A DNA stretch of 64,000 nucleotides from Chryseobacterium potabilaquae (GCF_902728265.1 NZ_CACVBR010000019.1:1-64000); one strand, 5' to 3'. Shown: positions 17,601 through 26,056, numbered from the stretch's first letter. The notes: generated by a model not told the origin, from the sequence alone. Numbers and translations: made by a program.

Positions 17601-18122
17601 TTATTGATTTAGGAGTGTGGTAAATTCCTTTTTATGTAAAATGATTTCTTTTTTTGTAAGCTTATTGGCTTCATAAACCACCTTTATGCCTTTGATGTTG
17701 GCTTTAAAAACTTTTAAACAAACAATAAGACCACTAATTAATTCTTCCACTGTAAATTCATAAGTGCCTTCTTTTGTGAAGGATCTTTCTTTTCCTCCGG
17801 TTGTTACTAAAATATAGATTTCTTTCCCTTCCAAGGGGTTGTGTTTATCTTCTTTTAGCCATTCCCGATCAAAAACTTCATCTATCCATAGTCGTAATAA
17901 AGGAGGAATTCCAAACCAAATTAAAGGAAATTGAAAAATGAATCGATCATAGTTTTGTAATCTTTTCCTTTCTCTGAAGGCTGCAATATGAAAATTGGAA
18001 TATTCTTCGTAAAGATCTCTTAAGGTAAAATGTTGGTGGCGAACGTAGAAATTGATGAGCTCTACATTCGAGTTTGAGTGCTCTAAATAAGGATGCGCAA
18101 AAACAACCAACGTCTTCTTCAT
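17601..18122 (-). CDS. NAD(P)H-dependent oxidoreductase, KefG/KefF-like ancillary protein
   Basis: This flavodoxin-fold NAD(P)H quinone reductase has 173 residues. Visible family marks are the N-terminal VVFAHPYLEHSNSN phosphate-binding loop, FQFPLIWFGIPPLLRLW near 73-89 and the VTTGGKER loop near 107-114. It is translated just before the kefB-like antiporter with a 3-base gap, so the two form an operon. In the E. coli systems the ancillary subunit sits on the antiporter and is needed for full activity. The enzyme type is clear; the regulatory function is from family knowledge and context. Confidence 0.85.
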   Translation of the reverse strand: MKKTLVVFAHPYLEHSNSNVELINFYVRHQHFTLRDLYEEYSNFHIAAFRERKRLQNYDRFIFQFPLIWFGIPPLLRLWIDEVFDREWLKEDKHNPLEGKEIYILVTTGGKERSFTKEGTYEFTVEELISGLIVCLKVFKANIKGIKVVYEANKLTKKEIILHKKEFTTLLNQ

Positions 18123-18261
18123 AAACCTGTTTTTAGTAAATGTAATGAAAATTTTTTTTATTTTATGTTGATTTTTGCTTTATTTATTAATTTATTAACA
18201 TTGAAATGTGAAATTATATTTAAAAATGTCAATGAATCAGTAGGAATTTGAAGTTTTAAAT

Positions 18262-18290
18262 AAAAAATCGGCTACATTGCAGCCGATTTT
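18262..18290 (-). terminator. Terminator of the lemA-TPM operon
   Basis: A 10-bp perfect stem AAAATCGGCT (18264-18273) / AGCCGATTTT (18281-18290) with 7-base loop lies just after the TPM gene stop on the minus strand. The A run on the plus strand gives the U tract. Confidence 0.85.
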
Positions 18291-18315
18291 CTATTTATTC
18301 TATAATTGATTTTGT

Positions 18316-19119
18316 CTACCATCCTCCAGAGGCACCACCACCACCAAAACTTCCCCCACCACCGAAGCCACCAAATCCTCCTCCGCTTCCGCCTGAGCTT
18401 CCACTACTACCTCCAAAACTACCAGGAAAAGGGAAAAAACCGCCTGAGTAATTTTTTCGTCCTCGTCTACTAATGATTACGTCATCATCATCATTATTTC
18501 CTCCTCTTCCTCCACCCTTATTTCCAAAAATGATAATAATGATAACAAAAATAACAAAAGCAATAATGAGGATTGTAAATACGTCTCCACTATCTCCTGT
18601 GCTCTGAGTAGTTAAAGGTTTAAACTTTCCTTGTACGGCCTCCATAAGAGCAGACGTGCCTCGATTAATACCTTCATACCATTCTCCTTTCTTGAAGTGA
18701 GGAGTAACAATATAATCTAAAATCTGTCCTGCAACAGATGCTGTTAAATATTGTTCAACAGCTCTACCTTGTTGGATAGACATAGTGTGATCTTCAGTAG
18801 CAATTAAAAATACAATGCCATTATCAACTCCTTTTTTTCCAATACCCCATTTTTGCCCAAACATAGTAGCTAAGAAATTAACATCTTCTCCTTTTGTGGA
18901 AGGAATAATTACGACTTCAATTTCTGTTGAGGTTGAATCTGCAAATTTGATGAGCTTACTATTAAGATTATCTTTGTCTTGTTGAGTTAATAAATTAGCT
19001 TCATCATAAACAGGATATAGAATATCAGGTTTTGTAGGTACAGTATATTGGGCTGATACAAAACTGTAAAAGCATATTAATAGGAATGAAAATACTATTT
19101 TAAGAGAATGTAATTTCAT
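18316..19119 (-). CDS. TPM domain membrane protein with glycine-rich tail
   Basis: ATG 19119 gives a clean signal peptide (MKLHSLKIVFSFL...SFVSAQ); an upstream in-frame ATG at 19131 is possible but adds only four residues. The resulting 267-residue protein has a TPM domain at about 30-150 (YDEANLLTQQD, TSTEIEVVI, GVDNGIVFLIATEDH). A transmembrane helix lies near 180-200. A C-terminal tail is very rich in Gly, Ser and Phe and ends in GGGGASGGW. TPM domains (YgcG family) occur in photosystem repair and in secreted bacterial proteins and may have phosphatase activity. It overlaps the second TPM gene by 20 bases and is the last gene of the lemA set. Confidence 0.85.
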   Translation of the reverse strand: MKLHSLKIVFSFLLICFYSFVSAQYTVPTKPDILYPVYDEANLLTQQDKDNLNSKLIKFADSTSTEIEVVIIPSTKGEDVNFLATMFGQKWGIGKKGVDNGIVFLIATEDHTMSIQQGRAVEQYLTASVAGQILDYIVTPHFKKGEWYEGINRGTSALMEAVQGKFKPLTTQSTGDSGDVFTILIIAFVIFVIIIIIFGNKGGGRGGNNDDDDVIISRRGRKNYSGGFFPFPGSFGGSSGSSGGSGGGFGGFGGGGSFGGGGASGGW

Positions 19120-19528
19120 TAGAAAGTTCATTTGGATTTTCTCCCGTTACCGGAAAATGTTTTTTTAGCTCTATACCAGTTTCCAGAATAGCGCTTTTGA
19201 GTGCTCTATAATAATTTCCTTTTGCAAATTCAGAAGTGATATAGTCATGCAGGTGGTCCCAGTAAGATTGCTGTACTTTTTCGTGAATACCGATATCTCC
19301 AATAATAGTAAGATATTTTTGTTCAAAATTGACATGAAAAAGAACTGCATTTTGATCTCTGGTTTTATTCATACATAATTCTTTGAAAACATCAAATGCA
19401 TTTTGAGCATTCTGAATATCAGTATTTGAATTTATATGTACCCTGATCTCACCCGTAGAATGTTCTTCGGCCGACTGAATAGCATCTACAAGAGATGCTA
19501 TTTGCTGATTTGTTAAGAAATTGTTCAT
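19100..19528 (-). CDS. Soluble TPM domain protein
   Basis: This 142-residue protein has no signal peptide or membrane segment and is almost entirely one TPM domain (EHSTGEIRVHI, RDQNAVLFHVNFEQKYLTI, IGDIGIHEKV). It lies between lemA (1-base stop/start overlap) and the membrane-bound TPM gene (20-base overlap). The trio is a recurring arrangement in Bacteroidota. TPM domains bind divalent metals in known members; the role here is unknown. The small size and tight overlaps support co-translation. Confidence 0.83.
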   Translation of the reverse strand: MNNFLTNQQIASLVDAIQSAEEHSTGEIRVHINSNTDIQNAQNAFDVFKELCMNKTRDQNAVLFHVNFEQKYLTIIGDIGIHEKVQQSYWDHLHDYITSEFAKGNYYRALKSAILETGIELKKHFPVTGENPNELSNEITFS

Positions 19529-20136
19529 TATTCTGAGAAAACATCAGGTGCTTTTTGCGCTCCGGCTTCTGCTTTGAAATAAGGTTTTTCCTTAAAGTTG
19601 GTAAAGTTCGCCAAAATATTATTGGGAAATGTTTTAATTGAAGTGTTATAATCCTGAGCAGCTTCATTGTAATATACAGTTTCTGTACGGATACTGTTTT
19701 CAATAGCCGTATATTCTCTTTGAAAATTAATATATTGTTGATCAGCTTTTAGATTGGGGTATTGCTCTACCACCGCCATTAATCTACTTAATGCACCTGT
19801 TAGTTCACCTTGGGCAGACTGAAATCTTGCGATATCTTGTTCTGTCATATTGGAAGGGTCCACATTAATAGAGGTTGCTTTAGATCGAGCTTCAATAACC
19901 TTTGTTAAAGTTTCTTGTTCGAATTTTGAATATGATTTTACTGTTCTTTCAAGATTAGGAATAAGATTCGCTCTTTTTTGGTAAACAGTTTCAACATTAG
20001 ACCATTTTGTATTTACATTTTGTTCTTTCGTTACAAAGCTATTATAGCCATTTTTGCCCCAAAAGAATATTACAGCAAGAATAATAAGGAGAGCAATGCC
20101 AATAGTTCCGGCGCTCAGACAACCCTTGTTTTTCAT
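19528..20136 (-). CDS. lemA: LemA family protein
   Basis: This 202-residue membrane-anchored helical protein has one transmembrane helix near residues 9-26 and then a long helical bundle. Family marks are VKTKWSNVETVYQKRANLIPNLE-type sequence (about 42-62), the VIEARSKAT segment and YNEAAQDYNT near 158-167. LemA proteins have an outside-facing coiled bundle and an unclear role in envelope quality or stress response. It is the first gene of the lemA-TPM-TPM operon, with a -7 element at 20167-20174. Confidence 0.92.
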   Translation of the reverse strand: MKNKGCLSAGTIGIALLIILAVIFFWGKNGYNSFVTKEQNVNTKWSNVETVYQKRANLIPNLERTVKSYSKFEQETLTKVIEARSKATSINVDPSNMTEQDIARFQSAQGELTGALSRLMAVVEQYPNLKADQQYINFQREYTAIENSIRTETVYYNEAAQDYNTSIKTFPNNILANFTNFKEKPYFKAEAGAQKAPDVFSE

Positions 20137-20166
20137 AGTTTATTTTTTTAAATTTTTTGTGCTATC

Positions 20167-20174
20167 CAAATATA
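20167..20174 (-). promoter_or_regulatory. -7 element (TATATTTG) for lemA
   Basis: The plus strand reads CAAATATA, so the minus strand has TATATTTG, a TAnnTTTG match 30 bases before the lemA ATG. It is only 12 bases from the -7 element of the divergent folA gene. Confidence 0.5.
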
Positions 20175-20186
20175 CAAATTATGTGC

Positions 20187-20194
20187 TAATTTTG
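20187..20194 (+). promoter_or_regulatory. -7 element (TAATTTTG) for folA
   Basis: TAATTTTG matches TAnnTTTG and ends 15 bases before the folA ATG at 20210. Confidence 0.55.
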
Positions 20195-20209
20195 TGGAAA
20201 ATTATTTAA

Positions 20210-20704
20210 ATGACGACAATAGTGGTAGCAATGGGAGAGAACAATGAAATTGGGTTGAATAATCAGTTGCTTTGGCACCTTCCGAAAGACTTGAAACATT
20301 TTAAGGACCTTACATCTGGGCATCCTATTATTATGGGAAGAAAAACCTATGAGAGTATTGGAAAACCACTTCCTAATCGTACTAATATTGTTGTTTCTAG
20401 AAAAAAAGACTGGTTTGAAGAAGGAATTTTAATTGTAGGGAGCATTAAAGAAGCTATGAAATTTGCTAAAAAGATCGATGAAAATATTTTTATTATTGGA
20501 GGAGGAAATATATATGAACAGACCATCGACATAGTAGATAAATTAGAAGTTACTTTAGTAAAAGCTCATTGGGAAGCCGATACCCATTTCCCTAAAATTA
20601 ATGAAAAAATATGGAAGAAAACAAATGAAATTTGTCACGAAAAGGATGAGAAAAACTCTTATGATTTCTGCTTTCAGACATTTGAAAAAATTAAGAATGA
20701 ATAA
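20210..20704 (+). CDS. folA: Dihydrofolate reductase
   Basis: This reduces dihydrofolate to tetrahydrofolate with NADPH in the cytoplasm. The 164-residue protein has the full family pattern: VAMGENNEIGLNNQLLWHLPKDL at the N-terminus (the LWHLP/KDL active site with the acid expected near residue 27), GHPIIMGRKTYESIG (NADPH site), PLPNRTNIVVSR and IFIIGGGNIYEQ near 92-103. It is divergent from lemA and followed by a membrane-protein gene with its own -7 element. Confidence 0.96.
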   Translation: MTTIVVAMGENNEIGLNNQLLWHLPKDLKHFKDLTSGHPIIMGRKTYESIGKPLPNRTNIVVSRKKDWFEEGILIVGSIKEAMKFAKKIDENIFIIGGGNIYEQTIDIVDKLEVTLVKAHWEADTHFPKINEKIWKKTNEICHEKDEKNSYDFCFQTFEKIKNE

Positions 20705-20739
20705 TTGTCATAATGCTAGTTTCCAGCCTTCAATTTTTT

Positions 20740-20747
20740 TATCTTTG
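20740..20747 (+). promoter_or_regulatory. -7 element (TATCTTTG) for the gene at 20766
   Basis: TATCTTTG matches TAnnTTTG and ends 18 bases before the ATG at 20766. Confidence 0.55.
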
Positions 20748-20765
20748 CACTTCTAAAATTTTATA

Positions 20766-21335
20766 ATGAATAAGTACATAAAAATTGTAATTGCAGCAGT
20801 TCTTATACTTACAGGACTATATATGATGATTTTTACAAGAAGTCTTGGTTGGGGCATCGTAATTTTTATTCTCGCGGCATTACCCATTTTGCTTTTTTTT
20901 AAAAACGAATATATTCTTCTGGCCTTTTGGCAGCTGAGAAAGCAAAGTATGGAAAAAGCAGCAGAATGGTTACAGAAAGTTACAAATTATCAGGCACAGC
21001 TCCATAAATCACAATACGGATATTTTCATTATCTGCAAGGGTTAACGTTAGCACAAGAGAATCCTACAAAGATTGAACCCTTCATGAAAAAAGCCCTTGA
21101 ATATGGCCTCAATATGAAACATGATAGAGCGATGGCTACTTTGAATTTAGCTGCCGCAGCTATTTCTAAGGGAAGAAAACAAGAAGGACAGAAACTTTTG
21201 GAAGAGGCAAAAAGATTAGATAGTGCAGGAATGATGACCGATCAGATCAAAATGATGAAGGACCAATTGAAAATGCCTTCTATGCAAAAGCATATGCATA
21301 ACCCCAATATGAGACAAAGAGGAAAATTCTTTTAA
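20766..21335 (+). CDS. Uncharacterised membrane protein with TPR-like soluble part
   Basis: I do not recognise a named family with certainty. The 189-residue protein has two transmembrane helices at about residues 5-24 and 28-45. From about 50 onwards it is helical and reads like two or three TPR-type hairpins (YFHYLQGLTLAQENP, RAMATLNLAAAAISKGR, EGQKLLEEAKRLD). The end is rich in Met and Lys. It could be a scaffold on the inner membrane. It follows folA with its own -7 element and ends in a strong bidirectional terminator. Similar proteins in relatives may be labelled DUF2892, but I cannot confirm that. Confidence 0.6.
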   Translation: MNKYIKIVIAAVLILTGLYMMIFTRSLGWGIVIFILAALPILLFFKNEYILLAFWQLRKQSMEKAAEWLQKVTNYQAQLHKSQYGYFHYLQGLTLAQENPTKIEPFMKKALEYGLNMKHDRAMATLNLAAAAISKGRKQEGQKLLEEAKRLDSAGMMTDQIKMMKDQLKMPSMQKHMHNPNMRQRGKFF

Positions 21336-21360
21336 GAATTGACCAGTATGATACACAAAT

Positions 21361-21390
21361 AAAAAGTTCTGATTTTTCAGAACTTTTTAT
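21361..21390. terminator. Bidirectional terminator between convergent genes
   Basis: A perfect 12-bp stem AAAAAGTTCTGA / TCAGAACTTTTT (21361-21372 and 21377-21388) with TTTT loop lies between the membrane-protein gene and the TRIC-like gene. Confidence 0.9.
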
Positions 21391-21403
21391 TTTTTATCCG
21401 GAT

Positions 21404-22036
21404 TTACATTTCAGCGTCATTTCTATATCCATAAAATTTAGGGATTTGCCAATGATACTTAACAGCTAATGTTCTTATTGTTACAATAAGCAAGATCGTT
21501 GAAATTTGAATAAATGTAAAGGAAAGTCGGGTATAGCGAGTTAGCCCTAAAAAGATAATTCCTCCTAATATACATGCTGTTGCATAAATTTCTTGTCTGA
21601 AAATTAAAGGAATCCTATTTAATAAAATATCTCGGATAATTCCTCCAAAACAACCTGTAATAGTCCCTAATCCAATACAAATTAAAGGAGATATATTTGC
21701 ATTTAATCCTTTTTGTATACCAATTATAGTAAAAAGCCCAAGACCAAAGCTATCAAAGATAAATAAGGTTACTTTGAAGTTTTTTTCTATCGATTTAAAA
21801 ATCATGGCAAATATACTTGTTACTAAAATCAGAACACATGTCAGAAGGTCATGCATCCAAAAAACAGGGACATCTAATAATAGATCTCGTACTGTTCCTC
21901 CTCCCACAGATGTTACAAATGCAATAATAAGAACACCAAATGGGTCAAGGCGTTTTTGCATAGCAGCAAAAGTGCCTGACATTGAGAATGATATTGTTCC
22001 AAGAACTTCTATCGCAAAATTGAACTGTTCATGCAT
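21404..22036 (-). CDS. TRIC-like trimeric cation channel (UPF0126 family)
   Basis: This 210-residue inner-membrane protein has seven predicted helices arranged as two homologous halves. Each half carries the family glycine motif: VTSVGGGTVRDLLL near 41-54 and CFGGIIRDILLNRIP near 128-142. Bacterial members are structural relatives of animal TRIC potassium channels and form trimers with a central pore in each subunit. No signal peptide besides the first helix is seen. It is a single gene facing the terminator at 21361. Family is firm; the ion carried is from family knowledge. Confidence 0.88.
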   Translation of the reverse strand: MHEQFNFAIEVLGTISFSMSGTFAAMQKRLDPFGVLIIAFVTSVGGGTVRDLLLDVPVFWMHDLLTCVLILVTSIFAMIFKSIEKNFKVTLFIFDSFGLGLFTIIGIQKGLNANISPLICIGLGTITGCFGGIIRDILLNRIPLIFRQEIYATACILGGIIFLGLTRYTRLSFTFIQISTILLIVTIRTLAVKYHWQIPKFYGYRNDAEM

Positions 22037-22124
22037 ATGATATAAGATATAAATGATAATTGATAAACGATGTCTCTATAAGCAAATTTTCTACCATTCT
22101 ATCCATTATCATCTATAGCTTATA

Positions 22125-22589
22125 TTATTTTTCCATCCTTACGGAGTCAGGAACCAATAATTCATATTCTCCTCCATGATTAATAATCTCTCGGACAATA
22201 CTGCTGCTTATAAAAGATTTTCCTGATGAAGTTAATAAAAATACAGTTTCTAATTTTTTATGAGCTAAAGTTCTATTGGTGTGAGCAATTGCTTTTTCAA
22301 ATTCAAAATCAGCAGGATTTCTTAACCCTCTAATAATGTATTGTGCATTTTTATCAAAACAATAGTCTACTGTTAGGCCTTCAAAGTAATCCACTTCTAC
22401 ATTGGGAAATTCCGCAACTGAATTTTGAATGAACTCCATTCTTTTTTCTAAGGGAAACATATATTTCTTCTGAGAATTTTGTCCTATTGCAATAATTAAT
22501 TTGTCAAAAAGAGGCGCTGCTCTTTCTATAATATCATAGTGTCCTAGTGTAATTGGATCAAATGATCCCGGAAAAACAGCAATTTTCAT
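22125..22589 (-). CDS. coaD: Phosphopantetheine adenylyltransferase
   Basis: This makes dephospho-CoA from 4'-phosphopantetheine and ATP, the fourth step of coenzyme A synthesis. The 154-residue protein has the nucleotidyltransferase motif GSFDPITLGH at residues 8-17 and the second motif SSSIVREI near 127-134, plus the substrate loop RGLRNPADFEFE. It is probably co-transcribed with ddl upstream (56-base gap). Confidence 0.96.
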   Translation of the reverse strand: MKIAVFPGSFDPITLGHYDIIERAAPLFDKLIIAIGQNSQKKYMFPLEKRMEFIQNSVAEFPNVEVDYFEGLTVDYCFDKNAQYIIRGLRNPADFEFEKAIAHTNRTLAHKKLETVFLLTSSGKSFISSSIVREIINHGGEYELLVPDSVRMEK

Positions 22590-22645
22590 GTCTTTATAAA
22601 GTTATGAATTCTGAAATTAAAATGATAAGTTAGAATGTATAGTCA

Positions 22646-23635
22646 TTAACTTCTCATTTTATGCAACGCTTTTTCTACTTCGTTCCCACAAAGATCAGTA
22701 ATGGAAATTCCATAATGTCTGGCTTGTTGAGGAAGTATGCTTGCGGGAGAGAATCCAGGATTTGTATTCATTTCTAACATATAAGGAATTCCGTCCATTA
22801 AAATATATTCACTTCTCGAAAAGCCTGACATACCCAACGACTCATAAGCTCTTTTTGCTATTTCTTCTACACGTATTCTGGTTTCTTCATCAATTCTTGC
22901 CGGCGTAATTTCTTCTGAAGCTCCTTCATATTTTGCTTCATAATCGAAAAATTCATTTTGAGAAACAATTTCGGTAATTCCCAAAACAATTGTCTCACCT
23001 TTAAAATCAATAACACCCACAGACACTTCCATGCCGTTTAGAAAACTTTCTATTAAAATTTCATGATCCTCTTTGAATGCAATTTCAGTAGCCTTCATTA
23101 ATTCTGACTTTTCTTTTACTTTAGAAATTCCAAGAGAAGATCCGGATTGGTTGGGTTTTACAAAGAGTGGAAGTCCTAATTGTTCTACGATCTCATCCAC
23201 ATTAATTTCACTTCCTTTTTTTAAATAGATACTTTTAGCAGAAAGAATTCCATATTTTGATAGTACAGCAAGAGTATCTTTCTTGTTAAAAGTTAATGCA
23301 CTTTGGTAAAAATCACATCCGGTATAGGTTTGTCCAATAGCATCCCAATAAGCTTGTAGAATTCCGTTTTCTCCAGGGGTACCATGAATGATATTGAAGC
23401 AAACATCAAATTTTAATGTTTCATTATGTAATGTTACTGAAAAATCCCCTTTGTTAATTTGATATTTCTTATCATTGCTATCTAAAAAGTACCATTCATC
23501 TTTTAGAATAACTACTTTATATACATTGTAAAGATTTCTGTCTAAAGAATCATAGATTAACTGGCCGCTTTTCAGGGATACTACATATTCATCCGAATAG
23601 CCCCCCATTACTACGGCAACATTTTTTTTGCTCAT
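22646..23635 (-). CDS. ddl: D-alanine--D-alanine ligase
   Basis: This ATP-grasp enzyme makes the D-Ala-D-Ala dipeptide for peptidoglycan. Visible motifs are the N-terminal VVMGGYSDEY, HGTPGENG near 88-95 (usually HGxxGEDG), the ATP-grasp loop KPNQSGSSLGISKV near 160-173, SRSEYILMDG and the C-terminal EMNTNPGFSP (about 293-302). The length of 329 residues is normal. I chose the MSKKN start at 23635; ATG 23641 two codons upstream is equally open. A -7 element lies at 23658-23665. The divergent PASTA gene suggests an envelope-synthesis neighbourhood. Confidence 0.95.
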   Translation of the reverse strand: MSKKNVAVVMGGYSDEYVVSLKSGQLIYDSLDRNLYNVYKVVILKDEWYFLDSNDKKYQINKGDFSVTLHNETLKFDVCFNIIHGTPGENGILQAYWDAIGQTYTGCDFYQSALTFNKKDTLAVLSKYGILSAKSIYLKKGSEINVDEIVEQLGLPLFVKPNQSGSSLGISKVKEKSELMKATEIAFKEDHEILIESFLNGMEVSVGVIDFKGETIVLGITEIVSQNEFFDYEAKYEGASEEITPARIDEETRIRVEEIAKRAYESLGMSGFSRSEYILMDGIPYMLEMNTNPGFSPASILPQQARHYGISITDLCGNEVEKALHKMRS

Positions 23636-23657
23636 AACCATATAATATCAATTAAGG

Positions 23658-23665
23658 CAAATTTA
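23658..23665 (-). promoter_or_regulatory. -7 element (TAAATTTG) for ddl-coaD
   Basis: The plus strand reads CAAATTTA, giving TAAATTTG on the minus strand, 16-22 bases before the two candidate ddl starts. Confidence 0.55.
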
Positions 23666-23758
23666 ATCATTTTATGTAATGAAATATGGGAAATTTATAA
23701 ATTTTAAAATCAGAAATCAATTGTATTAAATTAAAAAGGACATTCTAAAATTATTGGC

Positions 23759-23766
23759 TATATTTG
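23759..23766 (+). promoter_or_regulatory. -7 element (TATATTTG) that fixes the start of the PASTA gene
   Basis: TATATTTG matches TAnnTTTG and ends 26 bases before ATG 23793. It overlaps the longer TTG-initiated reading frame beginning at 23754, which argues against that longer start. Confidence 0.6.
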
Positions 23767-23792
23767 CCGTTATAATTAAAGTATTTTTAAGT

Positions 23793-24866
23793 ATGCTTAA
23801 ATCACTTTTCAACTGGAAAGTTTTACTGAATTTAGTGTTTGCCATAGTGGTTTTTGTAGGATTGGTTTGGCTTACATTTAGGTGGCTGGAATATCATACC
23901 CGTCATGGTCAGGAAGTTCCCGTACCTAATGTTATTAATAAATCAGTTCACGAAGCTGTTAAAGTATTGGATGATGCAGGGTTAGAATATGAAGTTGATA
24001 GCTTTAAATATGATCCTAAATATAGACCTTTTCAGGTATTACAAATTTACCCTTCCCCCGGATCTAGAGTGAAAGACGGAAGGGCTATACGTTTGGTTGT
24101 TAATCCTAGAAATTGGGCTCCTGTTGCGATTCCTGATGTTATTAATAAGTACTCTGGTTTGGCGTTTCAAAGGTTGGATCAAGTAGGATTGAAAGTAGGA
24201 GATACTATTTTTGAACCGAGTATTCAAAAAGAAGCAATTATAAGACTTTTATATAAAGGGAATACCATAAAGCCTGGGACACTGATTCCGAGGTTTTCCA
24301 CAATAGATGTGGTTGTAGGATCTGGCCCTATGAGAAATATTTCAATACCTAATGTAGTTGGGTTAACTGTAAAAGAAGCAAGACAAGCTATTGCCAGAAG
24401 CTTATTTGAAGTTGGTTTAGTGGAACATGAAGATGGAAGCAAAGATGAATCTGATATTATTTATTATCAAGATCCTGCGGCAGGTGACGTAAGAGATCAG
24501 GGAATGCAAATTGACCTTTGGGCGAGTAAAAGGACTCCAGCAGAATTAAGAGCTAAAGTGGAGGAACTTAATTCAATATATCGTATGAAAATAGATACTT
24601 CTTTACCGCCGATACATTATGAAGAAGTTCCAAATCCGTCCGAGCCAAAAATCAATGAATTGACTCCTGTTACTCCTACAGCGGTTCCTAAAAAAGATAA
24701 CCCTAAACCAGAAGTGGTAAAAAGTGAGACATCTAAACCAGCAGCAACTGCACCTAAGACAGATAATAAGGCAAAAACGACGAATACTACAGGTAATAAA
24801 CCGGTAACAAATACGACTCAGCCATCTACTCAAAAGCCTAAAGCTAAAAAAGTAGTAGTAGAATAA
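23793..24866 (+). CDS. PASTA domain membrane protein
   Basis: From ATG 23793 the protein has 357 residues: a short cytoplasmic N-terminus, one transmembrane helix near residues 11-30, then three PASTA repeats at about 38-105, 110-180 and 184-250 (VPVPNVINKSVHEAV, VAIPDVINKYSGLAF, ISIPNVVGLTVKEAR). A Pro/Lys/Thr-rich tail of about 100 residues ends the chain. PASTA domains bind peptidoglycan or beta-lactams in other proteins. Here there is no kinase or transpeptidase domain, only an anchor, so it may be a wall-binding scaffold. It is divergent from ddl and precedes rluD, separated by a terminator. Confidence 0.88.
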   Translation: MLKSLFNWKVLLNLVFAIVVFVGLVWLTFRWLEYHTRHGQEVPVPNVINKSVHEAVKVLDDAGLEYEVDSFKYDPKYRPFQVLQIYPSPGSRVKDGRAIRLVVNPRNWAPVAIPDVINKYSGLAFQRLDQVGLKVGDTIFEPSIQKEAIIRLLYKGNTIKPGTLIPRFSTIDVVVGSGPMRNISIPNVVGLTVKEARQAIARSLFEVGLVEHEDGSKDESDIIYYQDPAAGDVRDQGMQIDLWASKRTPAELRAKVEELNSIYRMKIDTSLPPIHYEEVPNPSEPKINELTPVTPTAVPKKDNPKPEVVKSETSKPAATAPKTDNKAKTTNTTGNKPVTNTTQPSTQKPKAKKVVVE

Positions 24867-24890
24867 AAGATATTTACTATAAAAATTATA

Positions 24891-24922
24891 GGCTTCAACT
24901 TTTTAATATGTTGAAGCCTTTT
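24891..24922 (+). terminator. Terminator after the PASTA gene
   Basis: A 9-bp perfect stem GGCTTCAAC / GTTGAAGCC (24891-24899 and 24910-24918) is followed by TTTT. Confidence 0.8.
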
Positions 24923-24940
24923 GTGTAAAAATTAAAGATC

Positions 24941-26005
24941 ATGATAGAAGAAAATGAGGAATTTTTAGATGATGAATTACTAGATTCAAGCAATATTGAT
25001 ATTGATGATGAAAATAAAGGCTTGTATGAACATCTCAATATAACAGTGGATGCCAAACAAGAGCCATTACGAATAGATAAGTTCCTATTAATATATAGAC
25101 AGAATTCTTCAAGAAATAAAATTTCACAAACCTGTAGAGCAGGAAATGTGATGGTAAATGGGAGCTCTGTAAAACAAAATTATCGTGTAAAACCTGGGGA
25201 TCAAATTTCAGTATTACTCACTCATCCGCCGAGAGAAAATGTTATTATTCCACAGAATATTCCGATTAATATTATTTATGAAGACGATGATCTTGTCATA
25301 GTAGATAAAGAAGCAGGAATGGTGGTTCATCCCGGATTTGGAAATTGGGATGGAACATTAGTTAATGCATTAGCATATCACTTTGAGCAAAATAATGAGA
25401 AGTCCGATCTTGATAGAGTGGGACTGGTTCATAGGATTGATAAAGATACATCGGGTTTGTTGGTAATTGCTAAAAATGAATACGCGCTGAGTTTTCTTGC
25501 AAAACAATTTTTTGAAAGAAAGACCAAAAGATTATATTGGGCATTTGTATGGGGAAATTTAAAAGAAGATGAGGGGACCATTAAAGGGCATATAGGGAGA
25601 CATCCTAAAAACAGAATGCAAATGTCGGTATATGAAGATGGAAGCCAAGGAAAGCATGCTGTAACTCATTATAAAGTTTTGGAAAGATTTAAATATATGA
25701 CTTGGGTTGAATGTAAGCTGGAAACAGGAAGAACACATCAGATTAGAGCTCATTTTAAACATATAGGCCATACGTTGTTTAATGATGAGAGATATGAAGG
25801 GCATACGCCTTTAAGAGGTGTTAATTTACCTAAATATAAACAATTCATTAAAAATGTCTTTGAAATTCTTCCTAGACATGCACTCCATGCCCATACCTTA
25901 GGCTTTATACACCCTACTACTAAAAAGGAATTATATTTTGAAAGCCCAATGCCTCAAGATATGGAGGATGCCGTAAAAAAATGGAGAAAATATTTGGAAA
26001 ACTAA
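24941..26005 (+). CDS. rluD: RluA family 23S rRNA pseudouridine synthase (RluD-like)
   Basis: This converts uridines to pseudouridine in large-subunit rRNA. An acidic N-terminal extension of about 30 residues precedes an S4 RNA-binding domain at about 40-105 (LRIDKFLL, NKISQTCRAGNVMVNG). The catalytic domain follows, with Asp167 in HRIDKDTSGLLV and the GRTHQIRAH motif near 265. At 354 residues it fits RluD. The target helix cannot be read from sequence. It follows the PASTA gene after a terminator, so it may have its own promoter or depend on read-through. Confidence 0.92.
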   Translation: MIEENEEFLDDELLDSSNIDIDDENKGLYEHLNITVDAKQEPLRIDKFLLIYRQNSSRNKISQTCRAGNVMVNGSSVKQNYRVKPGDQISVLLTHPPRENVIIPQNIPINIIYEDDDLVIVDKEAGMVVHPGFGNWDGTLVNALAYHFEQNNEKSDLDRVGLVHRIDKDTSGLLVIAKNEYALSFLAKQFFERKTKRLYWAFVWGNLKEDEGTIKGHIGRHPKNRMQMSVYEDGSQGKHAVTHYKVLERFKYMTWVECKLETGRTHQIRAHFKHIGHTLFNDERYEGHTPLRGVNLPKYKQFIKNVFEILPRHALHAHTLGFIHPTTKKELYFESPMPQDMEDAVKKWRKYLEN

Positions 26006-26025
26006 AAATATATTGAGATTTTTTT

Positions 26026-26033
26026 TATATTTG
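26026..26033 (+). promoter_or_regulatory. -7 element (TATATTTG) for the PorP/SprF gene
   Basis: TATATTTG matches TAnnTTTG and ends 23 bases before ATG 26057, supporting that start over the TTG at 26039. Confidence 0.6.
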
Positions 26034-26056
26034 TTGAATTGAAATCAAGATTTGTT

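Noticed and set aside
23754..23792. TTG start giving 13 extra residues on the PASTA protein
   Set aside because: A -7 element (23759-23766) lies within it, so these bases are unlikely to be transcribed as coding sequence.
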